A stretch of DNA of 64,000 nucleotides. It comes from Dermacoccus nishinomiyaensis. Lineage in GTDB: Bacteria; Actinomycetota; Actinomycetes; Actinomycetales; Dermatophilaceae. The notes below the pieces were generated by a model. That model saw nothing but the letters and a program-made list of their open reading frames with translations, was not told the DNA's origin and ran no database searches. Position numbers and translations under genes: made by a program. The stretch spans positions 1,240,001-1,304,000 of the forward strand of contig NZ_UFXX01000001.1 of NCBI RefSeq assembly GCF_900447535.1, given 5' to 3'. Below are positions 45,199 through 54,205 of the stretch, in pieces; the first letter of the stretch is position 1; the number at the start of each line of letters is the position of its first letter.

Positions 45199-47328
45199 AT
45201 GACCTCGAACACGACCTCCGCCCCCGACACGAACGTCGAGAAGCGCGACATCGCAACGGTTCTCATCGCCAACCGCGGCGAGATCGCCGTCCGCGTCATG
45301 CGCACGCTGCGCCGCATGGGCATCCGCAGCGTCGCCGTCTACACCGACGCCGACGCGAGCGCGCTGCACGTGCGCGAAGCCGACGTCGCCATCAACCTGG
45401 ACCGTCTCGACGTTGCGCGCGGTGACGCCAGCGCCCCGGTTCGCACGAACTACCTCAGCATCCCCGCCGTCATCGAGGCGTGCCGCATCAGTGGCGCCGA
45501 CGGCGTGCACCCGGGCTACGGGTTCCTGTCGGAGAACACCGCGTTCGCGGCTGCGTGCGAGGAGGCGGGCATCGCCTTCCTCGGCCCCGGCAGCCGCGCC
45601 ATCGAGACGATGGGCGACAAGATCACGGCGAAGACAGCCGTCAGCGCGTTCGACGTGCCCGTCGTGCCCGGCCTCGCCCGACCCGGCCTGAGCGACGACG
45701 AGCTCGTCGCGGCCGCGAGCGAGGTCGGTTTCCCCGTCCTCATCAAGCCGAGCGCCGGCGGCGGCGGCAAGGGCATGCACGTCGTCGAGCGCGCCGAGGA
45801 CATGGCCGACGCCGTCGCGCGCGCCCGTCGGGAGGCCGCCTCGAGCTTCGGCGACGACACGCTGTTCCTCGAACGGTTCGTGCTGCGCCCGCGGCACATC
45901 GAGGTGCAGGTCATCGCGGACAAGCACGGCAACGTCGTGCATCTCGGCGAGCGCGAGTGCTCGCTGCAGCGCCGTCACCAGAAGGTCATCGAAGAGGCAC
46001 CGTCACCGCTGCTCGACGAAGCCACGCGTGCACGAATCGGCGAAGCGGCCTGCAACACAGCACGATCCGTCGACTACGTCGGTGCGGGGACGGTCGAGTT
46101 CATCGTCAGCGCCGACGCGCCCGACGAGTTCTTCTTCATGGAGATGAACACGCGCCTACAGGTCGAGCACCCCGTCACCGAACTCGTCACAGGCCTCGAC
46201 CTCGTCGAGTGGCAGGTGCGCGTGGCCGCCGGTGAGCCGCTCGGGTTCACGCAGGACGACGTGACGCTGACGGGCCACGCCATCGAGGCGCGCGTGTACG
46301 CCGAGGACCCGGCGCGCGGCTTCCTGCCCACGGGCGGCGAGGTCATCTCGCTGTCCGAGCCGACGGGCGCCGGGGTGCGCGTCGACTCGGGGTTGCGCGT
46401 CGGCACGATCGTCGGCAGCAACTTCGACCCGATGCTGAGCAAGGTCATCGCCTACGGCCCCGACCGCGCGTCCGCCCTGCGAGGCCTCGACGCGGCGCTG
46501 GCGAAGACGCACATCGGCGGCGTCGTGACCAACATCGATTTCTGCCGCTTCTTGCTCGCCGACCCCGACGTCATCGCCGGGCGCCTCGACACCGGCCTGC
46601 TCGACGCGCGCGTCGCCGACTACGTCGCCACCCCCGCGCCCGACGGCGTGCTCGTCGCCGCAGCGTCGGCCTCGTTGGGGCTCGCCGGCGGTGGCGACCT
46701 GTGGGCCGGGCGAGACGGATGGCGCACCGGCCACAACAGCCCGCGGCGCGCCCGCTTCGCCGTCACCGACCCGAGTGAGGATGCCAGCGGCATCGTCGAG
46801 GTCGCCCTCGTGCATCACCGCGACGGTGATGACGTCACGATAAGCCGCGACGTGCCCGCCTCCGTGACGGCGGCCCGCGGCGACGGGGAGACAACGCGGC
46901 TCGCCGTCGTCATCGAGGGCGAGGAGACCGACGGCACAACGCGATTCGTCATCGACGCCGATGGCGAACGCCGCACGTACCGAACGGCGATCTCGAGCGA
47001 CAAGAGCAGTACCCGCACGGTCTGGGTCGACTCACCCGACGGGACGTTCTCGCTCAAGGAAGCACCACACGTCAGCCTGCGGTCGTCGGCTGCGGCCAGC
47101 GCCGGTGGTGACATCACGAGCCCGATGCCGGGCGCCGTCATCGCCGTGCAGGTCGCCGATGGTGCCAAGGTCGCGGCGGGTGACGTCGTCGTCATCGTCG
47201 AGGCGATGAAGATGGAGCACTCCCTCACCGCACCGATCGACGGCACCGTCGAAGTTCTCGCCCCCGCAGGCACTCAGGTGGCCGTCGACGAGGTGCTCGC
47301 TCGCATCACACCGCCCGGCGCCTCCTGA
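45199..47328 (+). CDS. accA1: Methylcrotonyl-CoA carboxylase alpha subunit (biotin carboxylase plus BCCP)
   Basis: Biotin-dependent subunit of 709 residues. Biotin carboxylase start [22 protein letters not shown] (about 21-42), ATP-grasp loop [14 protein letters not shown] (about 180-195), [15 protein letters not shown] (about 315), and a C-terminal biotinyl domain with EAMKMEH near residue 670, the Lys being the biotin site. It begins 6 nt after accD1; an alternative GTG at 45190 would overlap the accD1 stop. Forms the carboxylase with AccD1 in leucine breakdown. Followed by a hairpin. Confidence 0.95.
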   Translation: MTSNTTSAPDTNVEKRDIATVLIANRGEIAVRVMRTLRRMGIRSVAVYTDADASALHVREADVAINLDRLDVARGDASAPVRTNYLSIPAVIEACRISGADGVHPGYGFLSENTAFAAACEEAGIAFLGPGSRAIETMGDKITAKTAVSAFDVPVVPGLARPGLSDDELVAAASEVGFPVLIKPSAGGGGKGMHVVERAEDMADAVARARREAASSFGDDTLFLERFVLRPRHIEVQVIADKHGNVVHLGERECSLQRRHQKVIEEAPSPLLDEATRARIGEAACNTARSVDYVGAGTVEFIVSADAPDEFFFMEMNTRLQVEHPVTELVTGLDLVEWQVRVAAGEPLGFTQDDVTLTGHAIEARVYAEDPARGFLPTGGEVISLSEPTGAGVRVDSGLRVGTIVGSNFDPMLSKVIAYGPDRASALRGLDAALAKTHIGGVVTNIDFCRFLLADPDVIAGRLDTGLLDARVADYVATPAPDGVLVAAASASLGLAGGGDLWAGRDGWRTGHNSPRRARFAVTDPSEDASGIVEVALVHHRDGDDVTISRDVPASVTAARGDGETTRLAVVIEGEETDGTTRFVIDADGERRTYRTAISSDKSSTRTVWVDSPDGTFSLKEAPHVSLRSSAAASAGGDITSPMPGAVIAVQVADGAKVAAGDVVVIVEAMKMEHSLTAPIDGTVEVLAPAGTQVAVDEVLARITPPGAS

Positions 47329-47413
47329 CCACCTCCCTCTTCATCCCACCCCGCTCTTTCCGCCTCTTCAGCCCCCCGCCGAGCCCTGATCCCCCGCCGA
47401 GCCCTGACCCTCC

Positions 47414-47445
47414 GCGTGCAAGCGCACCCGGGTGCACTTGCACGC
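47414..47445 (+). terminator. Loopless hairpin between accA1 and the dehydrogenase gene
   Basis: Sixteen-bp arms (47414-47429 and 47430-47445) with one mismatch and no loop, preceded by a tandem pair of a 17-bp sequence (47373-47389 and 47391-47407). It can act as an intra-operon attenuator or RNA-stability element. Confidence 0.6.
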
Positions 47446-47483
47446 AGAAGGGGTAGACGCCCACACACCCGTAGGAGACCGCC

Positions 47484-48659
47484 ATGACCGACTTCATCGC
47501 GCAGGGCAATCTGCCCGACGAGTACGCCGACCTCGCGAAGGGCGTGCGCGACTTCGCGCAGCGTGTCGTCGCGCCTGTGTCGGCGCAGCACGACAAGGAC
47601 CACACGTTCCCGTACGAGGTCGTCTCCGGCATGGCCGAGATGGGCCTGTTCGGCATCCCGTTTCCCGAGGAGTTCGGTGGCATGGGCGGCGACTACTTCG
47701 CCCTGTGCCTCGCGCTCGAGGAACTCGCGAAGGTCGACCAGAGCGTCGCCATCACCCTCGAGGCGGGCGTCGGGCTCGGCGCGATGCCGATCTACCGCTT
47801 CGGTTCGCAGGAGCAGAAGGAGCAGTGGCTACCGATGCTCGCCTCCGGTGAGGCGCTCGGCGGCTTCGGTCTGACGGAGGCCGGCGCCGGTTCTGACGCG
47901 TCCGGCACGCGCACGACGGCCAAGGAAGACGGCGACGAGTGGGTCATCAACGGCTCGAAGCAGTTCATCACCAACTCGGGCACCGACATCACGAAGCTCG
48001 TGACGGTGACGGCGGTGACGGGCGAGTCGCAGACGGCTGATGGGCGCGTCAAGAAGGAGATCTCGACAATCATCGTGCCGGCGATCACGCCGGGTTTCAC
48101 GGCTGAGCCCGCCTACGACAAGGTCGGTTGGAATGCCTCCGACACGCATCCGCTGTCGTTCTCGGACGTGCGCGTGCCGAAGGCGAACCTGCTCGGCGAA
48201 CGCGGTCGCGGGTACGCGAACTTCCTGCGCATCCTCGACGAGGGCCGCATCGCCATCGCGGCGCTGGCGGTCGGGGCGGCGCAGGGATGCGTCGACGAAT
48301 CGGTGAAGTACGCAAAGGAACGTCAGGCGTTCGGGCACGCGATCGGTGAGTACCAGGCCATTCAGTTCAAGATCGCCCGCATGGAGGCACGGGCTCACAC
48401 GGCGCGTTCGGCGTACTACAACGCCGCGGCACTCATGCTCGCCGGCAGGCCGTTCAAGAAGGCCGCGTCGATCGCGAAGATGGTCGCGTCGGAGGCCGCG
48501 ATGGACAACGCCCGCGACGCCACGCAGATCCACGGCGGCTACGGCTTCATGAACGAGTACGTCGTCTCGCGTCACTACCGCGACTCGAAGATCCTCGAGA
48601 TCGGCGAGGGCACCACCGAGGTGCAGCTCATGCTCATCGCCCGCGAACTGTCCTTGTGA
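47484..48659 (+). CDS. Acyl-CoA dehydrogenase (isovaleryl-CoA-type, FadE19-like)
   Basis: FAD enzyme of 391 residues oxidising an acyl-CoA to the 2-enoyl-CoA. Marks: GGFGLTEAGAGSDASGTRT (about 127-145), YAKERQAFGHAIGEYQAIQFKIA (about 273-295), QIHGGYGFMNEYVVSRHYRD, and the C-terminal EGTTEVQ, the usual position of the catalytic base. GGAG precedes the ATG. In context its substrate should be isovaleryl-CoA, feeding the carboxylase encoded just upstream (pathway inference). Confidence 0.93.
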   Translation: MTDFIAQGNLPDEYADLAKGVRDFAQRVVAPVSAQHDKDHTFPYEVVSGMAEMGLFGIPFPEEFGGMGGDYFALCLALEELAKVDQSVAITLEAGVGLGAMPIYRFGSQEQKEQWLPMLASGEALGGFGLTEAGAGSDASGTRTTAKEDGDEWVINGSKQFITNSGTDITKLVTVTAVTGESQTADGRVKKEISTIIVPAITPGFTAEPAYDKVGWNASDTHPLSFSDVRVPKANLLGERGRGYANFLRILDEGRIAIAALAVGAAQGCVDESVKYAKERQAFGHAIGEYQAIQFKIARMEARAHTARSAYYNAAALMLAGRPFKKAASIAKMVASEAAMDNARDATQIHGGYGFMNEYVVSRHYRDSKILEIGEGTTEVQLMLIARELSL

Positions 48660-48663
48660 CCCA

Positions 48664-48715
48664 CGATGTTGCCCGGGTTTCGGGGCGCAGGCGCCCCGAA
48701 ACCCGGGCAACATCG
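48664..48715. repeat. 52-nt palindrome with CGATGTTG/CAACATCG ends
   Basis: Perfect 25-bp arms (48664-48688 and 48691-48715) with a 2-nt centre, starting 5 nt after the dehydrogenase stop. The outer 8 nt and the total length match the element at 13338-13389, while the core is different and very GC-rich. It may also act as a transcription attenuator inside the operon. Confidence 0.75.
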
Positions 48716-48760
48716 ACTCGACGAAAGATCGACTCGACGAAAGATCGACTCGACGAAAGG
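48713..48760 (+). repeat. Three tandem 16-bp repeats, the last carrying the maoC ribosome-binding site
   Basis: TCGACTCGACGAAAGA occurs at 48713-48728 and 48729-48744, and with a final G at 48745-48760. That change makes GAAAGG, 5 nt before the maoC ATG. The first copy begins inside the right arm of the palindrome. Confidence 0.75.
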
Positions 48761-48765
48761 CCGTC

Positions 48766-49311
48766 ATGCCCCTTCATGAAACACCCCAAGACGCCTCGAG
48801 CGACGACGCCGCTACCGGCCCCGAATCGGGCGAGCGACAGCCCAAGCGCATCACGCAGCGCGGACTGTGGTTCGAGGAGTTCGAGGTCGGCGCGATCTAT
48901 GAGCACCGCCCCGGACGCACCGTCACCGAGGCCGACAACGTGCTGTTCACGACGCTGACGATGAATACTCAGGCCCTGCACCTCGACGCCGAGTACGGAG
49001 CGGGGACAGAATTCGGCGAGCGCCTCGTCAACTCGATGTTCACGCTGTCGACGCTCGTCGGGCTGTCGGTCGCCCAGCTGACGATGGGAACGATCGTCGC
49101 GAACCTCGGGTTCAGCGAGATCAGCTTTCCCAAGCCGATGCGCCACGGTGACACGATGTACGCCGAGACGCTGATCGAGGACAAGCGCGAATCGAAGTCG
49201 CGCCCCGGCCAGGGCATCGTCACGCTGCGGCACGTCGCGAAGAACCAGCTCGGTGACGTCGTCGCCGTCGCGGTGCGTCAGACGCTCGTGAAGTGCGCGC
49301 CGTCGGCCTGA
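48766..49311 (+). CDS. MaoC family enoyl-CoA hydratase
   Basis: Hot-dog-fold hydratase of 181 residues. After a polar, probably disordered N-terminus (1-34) come GLWFEEFEVGAIYEH, TLTMNTQALHLD (the hydratase dyad region, with NTQALHLD giving Asn/His), and FSEISFPKPMRHGDTMYAET. Relatives of Rv2499c hydrate 3-methylglutaconyl-CoA to (R)-3-hydroxy-3-methylglutaryl-CoA, which fits its place between the carboxylase/dehydrogenase and the CitE lyase. Ribosome-binding site lies in the third 16-bp repeat. Confidence 0.88.
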   Translation: MPLHETPQDASSDDAATGPESGERQPKRITQRGLWFEEFEVGAIYEHRPGRTVTEADNVLFTTLTMNTQALHLDAEYGAGTEFGERLVNSMFTLSTLVGLSVAQLTMGTIVANLGFSEISFPKPMRHGDTMYAETLIEDKRESKSRPGQGIVTLRHVAKNQLGDVVAVAVRQTLVKCAPSA

Positions 49312-49320
49312 TGCACACCT

Positions 49321-49378
49321 GGTGACGGTTGGGGTGGATGGGGACGTTCAGACGTCACCATCCACCCCAACCGTCACC
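49321..49378 (+). terminator. Hairpin between maoC and citE-like genes
   Basis: Perfect 21-bp arms (49321-49341 and 49358-49378) with a 16-nt loop that itself contains ACGT repeats. It fills most of the gap between the two genes, leaving only the citE ribosome-binding site. Confidence 0.65.
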
Positions 49379-49399
49379 GTCTACCGACCGGAGGAACTC

Positions 49400-50233
49400 A
49401 TGGACACAAGCACCTCGTGGACGATGCCGGGGCCGGGCTGGCTCTTCTGCCCGGCGGACCGCCCGGAGCGCTACGCGAAGGCCGCTGCGGCGGCGGACGT
49501 CGTCATCCTCGATCTGGAGGACGCCGTGAACCCGGCGGACAAGCCCGCGGCACGTCAGGCCCTCATCGACGCATTCAATTGTGACGGCGCACCGGACGTC
49601 GAGGCGATCGTCGTGCGCGTCAACGCCGCGACGACGGACGAGTTCGCCGCCGACCTCGTCTGCCTGGAGCAGCTACCCGTCCGTCGAGTCATGCTCGCCA
49701 AGACCGAGACGCGCGCCGACGTCGACGCCCTGCCAGACCACGACGTCATCGCCCTCATCGAATCTCCTCAGGGTGCCGTCAACGCCGCCGAGATCGCTGC
49801 CGCCCCGAACGTCGCCGGGTTCATGTGGGGCTCCGAGGACCTGACGGCGGGCTTCGGTGGGCGCCGCAGTCGCCTGGCCGACGGGAGTTACCACCCGATC
49901 GTTCAGCAGGTGCGCGGCAACGTCCTGCTGGCCGCGAAGGCGCACGGCTGCTTCGCACTCGACTCCGTGTTCATGGACATCGGCAACCTCCTCGCCCTGC
50001 GCGCCGAGGCCGATGACGCCGTCGCCATCGGTTTCGACGCGAAGGTCGCCATTCACCCCAAGCAGGTCGCCACGATCCGCGACGCCTACGCCCCTACCGA
50101 TGAGCAGATCGACTGGGCCACGCGCCTCATGGACGCGGCGAAGCACGAACGCGGCGTGTTCACGTTCGAGGGACAGATGGTCGACGGGCCGGTGTTCAAG
50201 CAGGCCGAGCAGATCCTGCGACGCGCGAACTGA
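49400..50233 (+). CDS. CitE-like beta-hydroxyacyl-CoA lyase
   Basis: HpcH/HpaI-aldolase/citrate-lyase-beta family protein of 277 residues. TIM-barrel marks: LFCPADRPERYAKAA (about 16-30), VILDLEDAVNPADK (metal/CoA region), ALIESPQGA (Glu metal ligand) and GFMWGSEDLTAGFGG (Asp metal ligand). It stands alone without citrate lyase alpha or gamma subunits, like Rv2498c, shown to cleave (R)-3-hydroxy-3-methylglutaryl-CoA and citramalyl-CoA. It would complete leucine breakdown to acetyl-CoA and acetoacetate. GGAGGA precedes the ATG. 50234-50451 holds nothing recognisable. Confidence 0.88.
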   Translation: MDTSTSWTMPGPGWLFCPADRPERYAKAAAAADVVILDLEDAVNPADKPAARQALIDAFNCDGAPDVEAIVVRVNAATTDEFAADLVCLEQLPVRRVMLAKTETRADVDALPDHDVIALIESPQGAVNAAEIAAAPNVAGFMWGSEDLTAGFGGRRSRLADGSYHPIVQQVRGNVLLAAKAHGCFALDSVFMDIGNLLALRAEADDAVAIGFDAKVAIHPKQVATIRDAYAPTDEQIDWATRLMDAAKHERGVFTFEGQMVDGPVFKQAEQILRRAN

Positions 50234-50451
50234 CGCAACGCGGCCGGTGGGGCAATGACGGGGGCTGCTCCGAGCTGGCGCTGCGGCGGCGTCCCGGGCC
50301 CGCTCATCCCGCATCGCGGCCACGTCCGGCCCTCGACGGCGAGGTCCCGGCAGGCCCTTGATGGCGGGCCGGGCATGCAGGCCGCCGAGGTCAACGTCGA
50401 CGCCCAGCGGTAGAGGCCACCGTCATCGGCCCCTGTCGGCGCCGCGGCCGT

Positions 50452-52266
50452 TCAGCTCTCGACGCGGCGTGAACCGATGACCCGGCGCCCCAGGAAGAAG
50501 AACGCCAGCACCGCCGCGACGAGCACCGCGACGCCTGCGCCGACGAACACGGTGTGCACCTGCACGACGCCCGCGTCACGCACGGTCTGCTCGCTCGTAT
50601 GAGCGGCCTTCTGCATCTCGACGCTGAACTGGTGCAGGCCGATCGCCGTCAGCAGCGCGAGGCCGACGACCATGCCCATCATGCGGCCGACGACGACGAG
50701 TGCCGACGTCACGCCGTGCGCGTCGTCGGGCGAGTCGGCGAGCGCCGCGTCGTTGACGGGCGCGATGGCGAGGCCGATGCCGAGGCCCGCGACGGCGAGC
50801 ACGAGCGTCGAGATGACGACGCCGCCGAGCGCGTCGCGCCCCCACGTACTCATCGCGAGGATCGCGGCCCCGGCCATGATGAGACCGGGAGCGGCGACGA
50901 GGGCCGGCCCCACGCGTCGCAGCAGGAACCCGCCGAGGAACGCCCCGATGGGCACGGCGACGAGAAAGCGCAGCAGGACGAACGCGGCCGCCGTCTGCGA
51001 GTCCGTCAGCGTCAGTCGCGCGAGGACCGGGATCTCGACGACGATCGCGACGAGCGCCGTGCCGACGAGGAACGACACCAGTAGCGCGACGGGCACCCGA
51101 CCCGCCAGGACGCCGCGTTCGATGAGTGGTCGCCGCGCCGTGCGATGACGGATGCCGTACCCGACGAGCAGCACCGCCGCCACCGGCAGCAGCACGTATC
51201 CGGCGGGGCTGAGCACCTCCTTCGAGGTGTCGGCCGCGGCGAACGCCCACACGATGCAGGCGAGCGCGCCCGTCAGCAGCACGGCGCCGGGCAGGTCGAC
51301 GGCGCGTAGCCGCGGCCACCAGATCCGTGCGGTCAGCGCGATGCCCAGCACGAGGACGCCGAGGCCACGCAATGCAATGGGGGTCGCCATGCGCGAGGTG
51401 TAGCCGTCGTACGGGACGAACGGCAGGCCGTAGTCGACGTCGGAGGTCAGCCGCTCCGGCGCCCACAGCGCGAGCAGGACGATGAGGGTTCCGACGAGCA
51501 ACGCCAGCCACCCCAACCATCCGACGATGCGGGCCACGCGCCCGGGGCCTGACGACGCAGCAGCGACGCGGTGCGCGCCGTCGCCAGCCGCGGATGTCGA
51601 CGCGCCGCGCCCGCCCACAGGCTCAACGCCGCCGCCCACGTCCGGCACCTGCGTGCTCGTCCGTCGCCCCAACACACCGATCATGACGGCGAGGACGACG
51701 GCCGCTGCAGCGTTGACCCAGAAGATCGCGCGCCACGACCACACGGCGAGGATCGCGGCGCCGAGCAGTGGGCCGAGCACCGACCCCACTTCCTGCACCG
51801 CCGACACCATCCCGAGCGCCATGCCCCGTCGCCCGCGCGGCAGCAGATCCGCGACGAGGGCCAGCGTCGCGGGCACGAGCCCGCCACCACCGATGCCCTG
51901 GATGACGCGCCCGCCGACGATGACAGGCAGGTCGACGGCGAGCGCCGTCACGACGCTGCCGAGGCCGAACAGCACGAGGCACCACAGCAACACGCGTTGG
52001 CGCGAGACGAGGTCGGACAGCCGTCCGATGAGCGGCAGCACGGCGATGTAACCGAGCAGGAAGCCCGACACGATCGGCGTCGCCCGTTGCAGTTCGTCGA
52101 TGCCGAGGCCGACGCCCGCCATCATGTCCTGCAGCGCGAGGACGACGACGTACGTGTCGGCCGCCGTCAGCAGGACGGCGAGTGCCGCCGTCGCGAGCAG
52201 CGCCTTCGAACGGGTGGCGATCGCCGGAACGTCGGCGTCGGGCGCGGTGGCAGCGGTGAACGTCAT
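50452..52266 (-). CDS. MFS exporter, DHA2/P55-like (14 TM)
   Basis: Exporter of 604 residues. DHA2 marks: TPIVSGFLLGYIAVLPLIGRLSD (motif A region, about 65-87), GGRVIQGIGGGGLVPATLALVADLLPRGRRGMALG (motifs B/C region), VGSVLGPLLGAAIL, and many later TM helices; a Gly/Ser/Ala-rich cytoplasmic loop (about 205-235) is extra. The gene follows an LprG-type lipoprotein gene with an 81-bp gap on the same strand, the arrangement of M. tuberculosis lprG (Rv1411c) and p55 (Rv1410c), whose products export triacylglycerides and confer drug tolerance. That function is inferred, not shown. Confidence 0.88.
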   Translation of the reverse strand: MTFTAATAPDADVPAIATRSKALLATAALAVLLTAADTYVVVLALQDMMAGVGLGIDELQRATPIVSGFLLGYIAVLPLIGRLSDLVSRQRVLLWCLVLFGLGSVVTALAVDLPVIVGGRVIQGIGGGGLVPATLALVADLLPRGRRGMALGMVSAVQEVGSVLGPLLGAAILAVWSWRAIFWVNAAAAVVLAVMIGVLGRRTSTQVPDVGGGVEPVGGRGASTSAAGDGAHRVAAASSGPGRVARIVGWLGWLALLVGTLIVLLALWAPERLTSDVDYGLPFVPYDGYTSRMATPIALRGLGVLVLGIALTARIWWPRLRAVDLPGAVLLTGALACIVWAFAAADTSKEVLSPAGYVLLPVAAVLLVGYGIRHRTARRPLIERGVLAGRVPVALLVSFLVGTALVAIVVEIPVLARLTLTDSQTAAAFVLLRFLVAVPIGAFLGGFLLRRVGPALVAAPGLIMAGAAILAMSTWGRDALGGVVISTLVLAVAGLGIGLAIAPVNDAALADSPDDAHGVTSALVVVGRMMGMVVGLALLTAIGLHQFSVEMQKAAHTSEQTVRDAGVVQVHTVFVGAGVAVLVAAVLAFFFLGRRVIGSRRVES

Positions 52267-52347
52267 GGGTCGTCGAGGTCTCTCGCGTCGGTGGTCAGTC
52301 GGCGGCCGGGTGCGTCACGAGCAGGGGTGAATCACCGGCAGGCACGG

Positions 52348-53061
52348 TCACGGCTGCTTGATGTCGACCTTCTGGTCGTACTTGGAGATGTCGATCGTGT
52401 ACGTCGCGTCGGCCGAGTCGAAGAACGGGCCCGTGATGATCATGGTGCGCAGCTCGTCGGAGTCGGTGAGGCCGACCTCGACGGTGTAGTCGCCGCGCGT
52501 CTTGCCGAAACCCATCGCCTTCGCGGCGCTCGGGCCGTCGAGCGTGCCCTTGTACGTCGTCACCTTCTCGCCGCCGACGAGCTTCTCGCCCGAACGCTTC
52601 ATGTCCTTGCTCATGAGCGGCATCGCCGGGATGCCACTCGTCGCGTTGAAAAGCGACGTCGGGGACGGCACACCGAGCGACTTGAGGTTCACCGTCAGGT
52701 ACTTGGGCGAGAAGCTCGGCTTCACCCAGTTCTTGTCGCCGATGCTGATGATGCCGGCCTTGATCTCGTTGCCCTGCGTGCTCGCCGTCACGTCACCCTT
52801 GAACGCGGCGGGCGAGTTGACGACGTCGCCCTCCCCCGCCTTGAGCGCCGGTTCGTCCTTCGGCGCGGCCGAGCACGTCACCTTCGTGTGGTACCCGGAC
52901 GTCTTGCCGATCTTGTCCTGCGCGGCCTTGAGACGCTTCGTCACGTCCTCGCCGCTGGAGGCGTTCGAATCGGACTTCTTCGCCGACGAGCACGCCGTCA
53001 GGGCGACGCTCGCGAGCGCTGCCGTCATGACGCTGCGGCGCGTGGGCATGTGGGAGGTCAT
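52348..53061 (-). CDS. lprG: LppX/LprG-type lipoprotein
   Basis: Lipoprotein of 237 residues. Signal peptide (MPTRRSVMTAALASVALTAC) with lipobox Cys near residue 24, followed by a Ser/Lys spacer. The mature part matches the LppX/LprAFG fold: VTKRLKAAQDKIGKTSGYHTKVT, WVKPSFSPKYLTVNLKSLGVPSPTSLF and the C-terminal TYTIDISKYDQKVDI. These half-barrels bind lipids on the cell surface. AGGTGAG lies before ATG 53061; ATG 53049 is possible. Probably co-transcribed with the P55-like exporter. Confidence 0.85.
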   Translation of the reverse strand: MTSHMPTRRSVMTAALASVALTACSSAKKSDSNASSGEDVTKRLKAAQDKIGKTSGYHTKVTCSAAPKDEPALKAGEGDVVNSPAAFKGDVTASTQGNEIKAGIISIGDKNWVKPSFSPKYLTVNLKSLGVPSPTSLFNATSGIPAMPLMSKDMKRSGEKLVGGEKVTTYKGTLDGPSAAKAMGFGKTRGDYTVEVGLTDSDELRTMIITGPFFDSADATYTIDISKYDQKVDIKQP

Positions 53062-53173
53062 GAGCTCACCTGTCCGTCGGGGGTCGTGAGCGGATGCTCA
53101 CCTGTCGTTGTGACGCAGCCTATGCAATGCAGGTTCCGAAACGGGGCGGTTCACCGTCTCCGGGTGTGTTTGA

Positions 53174-54091
53174 GTGGGTCGCGTGAACCACGAATTCGCC
53201 CGCACCACCGTCACCGCCGCCGACGGCGCGCGCCTCGCCGTCTTCACCGCCGAGCCGGCCGATCTGGCGCCCGACGCGCCGACCGTCGTCATGTCCCACG
53301 GCTGGACACTGAGCCACCGCTCGTGGGAACCCGTTGCGCAGCGTCTGCTCGATCGCGGCGGCGTGCGAGTCGTGCTGTGGGATCAGCGCGGGCACGGCGA
53401 CTCGACGTTCGCCGGTGGCCGCATGCGCCCCGGCGACGAGACCGTGCGCGCGCTCGGCGAGGACCTCGCGAGCGTCGTCGCCGAGACGGCACCGGAGGGA
53501 TCACCGGTCATCGTCGCGGGTCACTCGATGGGCGGGATGACGGTGATGGCGTTCGCCGGGCTGCACCCGGGGCTCCTGGGTGAGAAGGTCATCGGCGCGG
53601 TGCTCGTCTCGACGTCGTCAGGGCAGTTGCGCGGCTTCACCGTCCCCGGCGAGAAGTGGATCGTCAAGGCGCTCAAGCACGTTCCGCTCCGCCCGGGCCG
53701 TCTCGTCACCCTCGCCTCACAGCGCCGCGGCGGCTTCGGCATCGACCCGCGCGACGAAGACGTCCGGGCCGCGCGCGACCAGATCGCCGCCACGCGCATC
53801 TCGACGAGCGGCGCGTTCTACACCGCGCTCATGGCGCACGACGAACTCGCCGCGCTGGCCGCGCTGAGCAAGGTGCCCGTGCGCATCCTCGTCGGCTCGC
53901 GTGATCTGCTGACGCCGAAGCGCCACTCCATCGCTCTCGCCGAGGCCATGCCCGACGCTCACCTCGACATCGTGGACGGCCGGGGCCACATGCTGACGTA
54001 CGAGGAGCCCGACCTCGTCACCGACGCCATCGGCGACGTCATCACGCAGGCCGGCGCGAACGATCAGGGCTCTGCCGTCACGTCCGCGTGA
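53174..54091 (+). CDS. Alpha/beta hydrolase
   Basis: Serine hydrolase of about 305 residues. Catalytic set: nucleophile Ser in GHSMGG (about 118), Asp in VGSRDLLTP (about 245) and His in GRGHMLTYEEP (about 270). The oxyanion loop is SHGWTLSHRSW and the DQRGHGDS turn is present. GTG 53174 taken as start; GTG 53183 is equally possible and neither has a clear ribosome-binding site. Substrate unknown. Divergent from lprG by about 110 bp. Confidence 0.85.
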   Translation: MGRVNHEFARTTVTAADGARLAVFTAEPADLAPDAPTVVMSHGWTLSHRSWEPVAQRLLDRGGVRVVLWDQRGHGDSTFAGGRMRPGDETVRALGEDLASVVAETAPEGSPVIVAGHSMGGMTVMAFAGLHPGLLGEKVIGAVLVSTSSGQLRGFTVPGEKWIVKALKHVPLRPGRLVTLASQRRGGFGIDPRDEDVRAARDQIAATRISTSGAFYTALMAHDELAALAALSKVPVRILVGSRDLLTPKRHSIALAEAMPDAHLDIVDGRGHMLTYEEPDLVTDAIGDVITQAGANDQGSAVTSA

Positions 54092-54145
54092 CGCCGGGGC
54101 CATCGTGCGCCTGCCGCGGCCACGTCGGCGTCCCGCTCAGGACGC

Positions 54146-54184
54146 CTGAGCGCGGCGCCCCCGCGAAGGGGACGCCGCGCTCAG
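54146..54184. terminator. Bidirectional terminator
   Basis: Hairpin with long GC-rich arms (54146-54162 and 54168-54184, a base differing near the loop) between the convergent hydrolase and universal stress protein genes. Confidence 0.65.
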
Positions 54185-54205
54185 TCATGTGCGCGAGGTG
54201 GCGGC

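Noticed and set aside
49322-49399. Upstream extension of the citE-like gene (26 extra codons).
   Set aside because: It would translate the hairpin arms; a strong GGAGGA precedes ATG 49400 and the family begins there.
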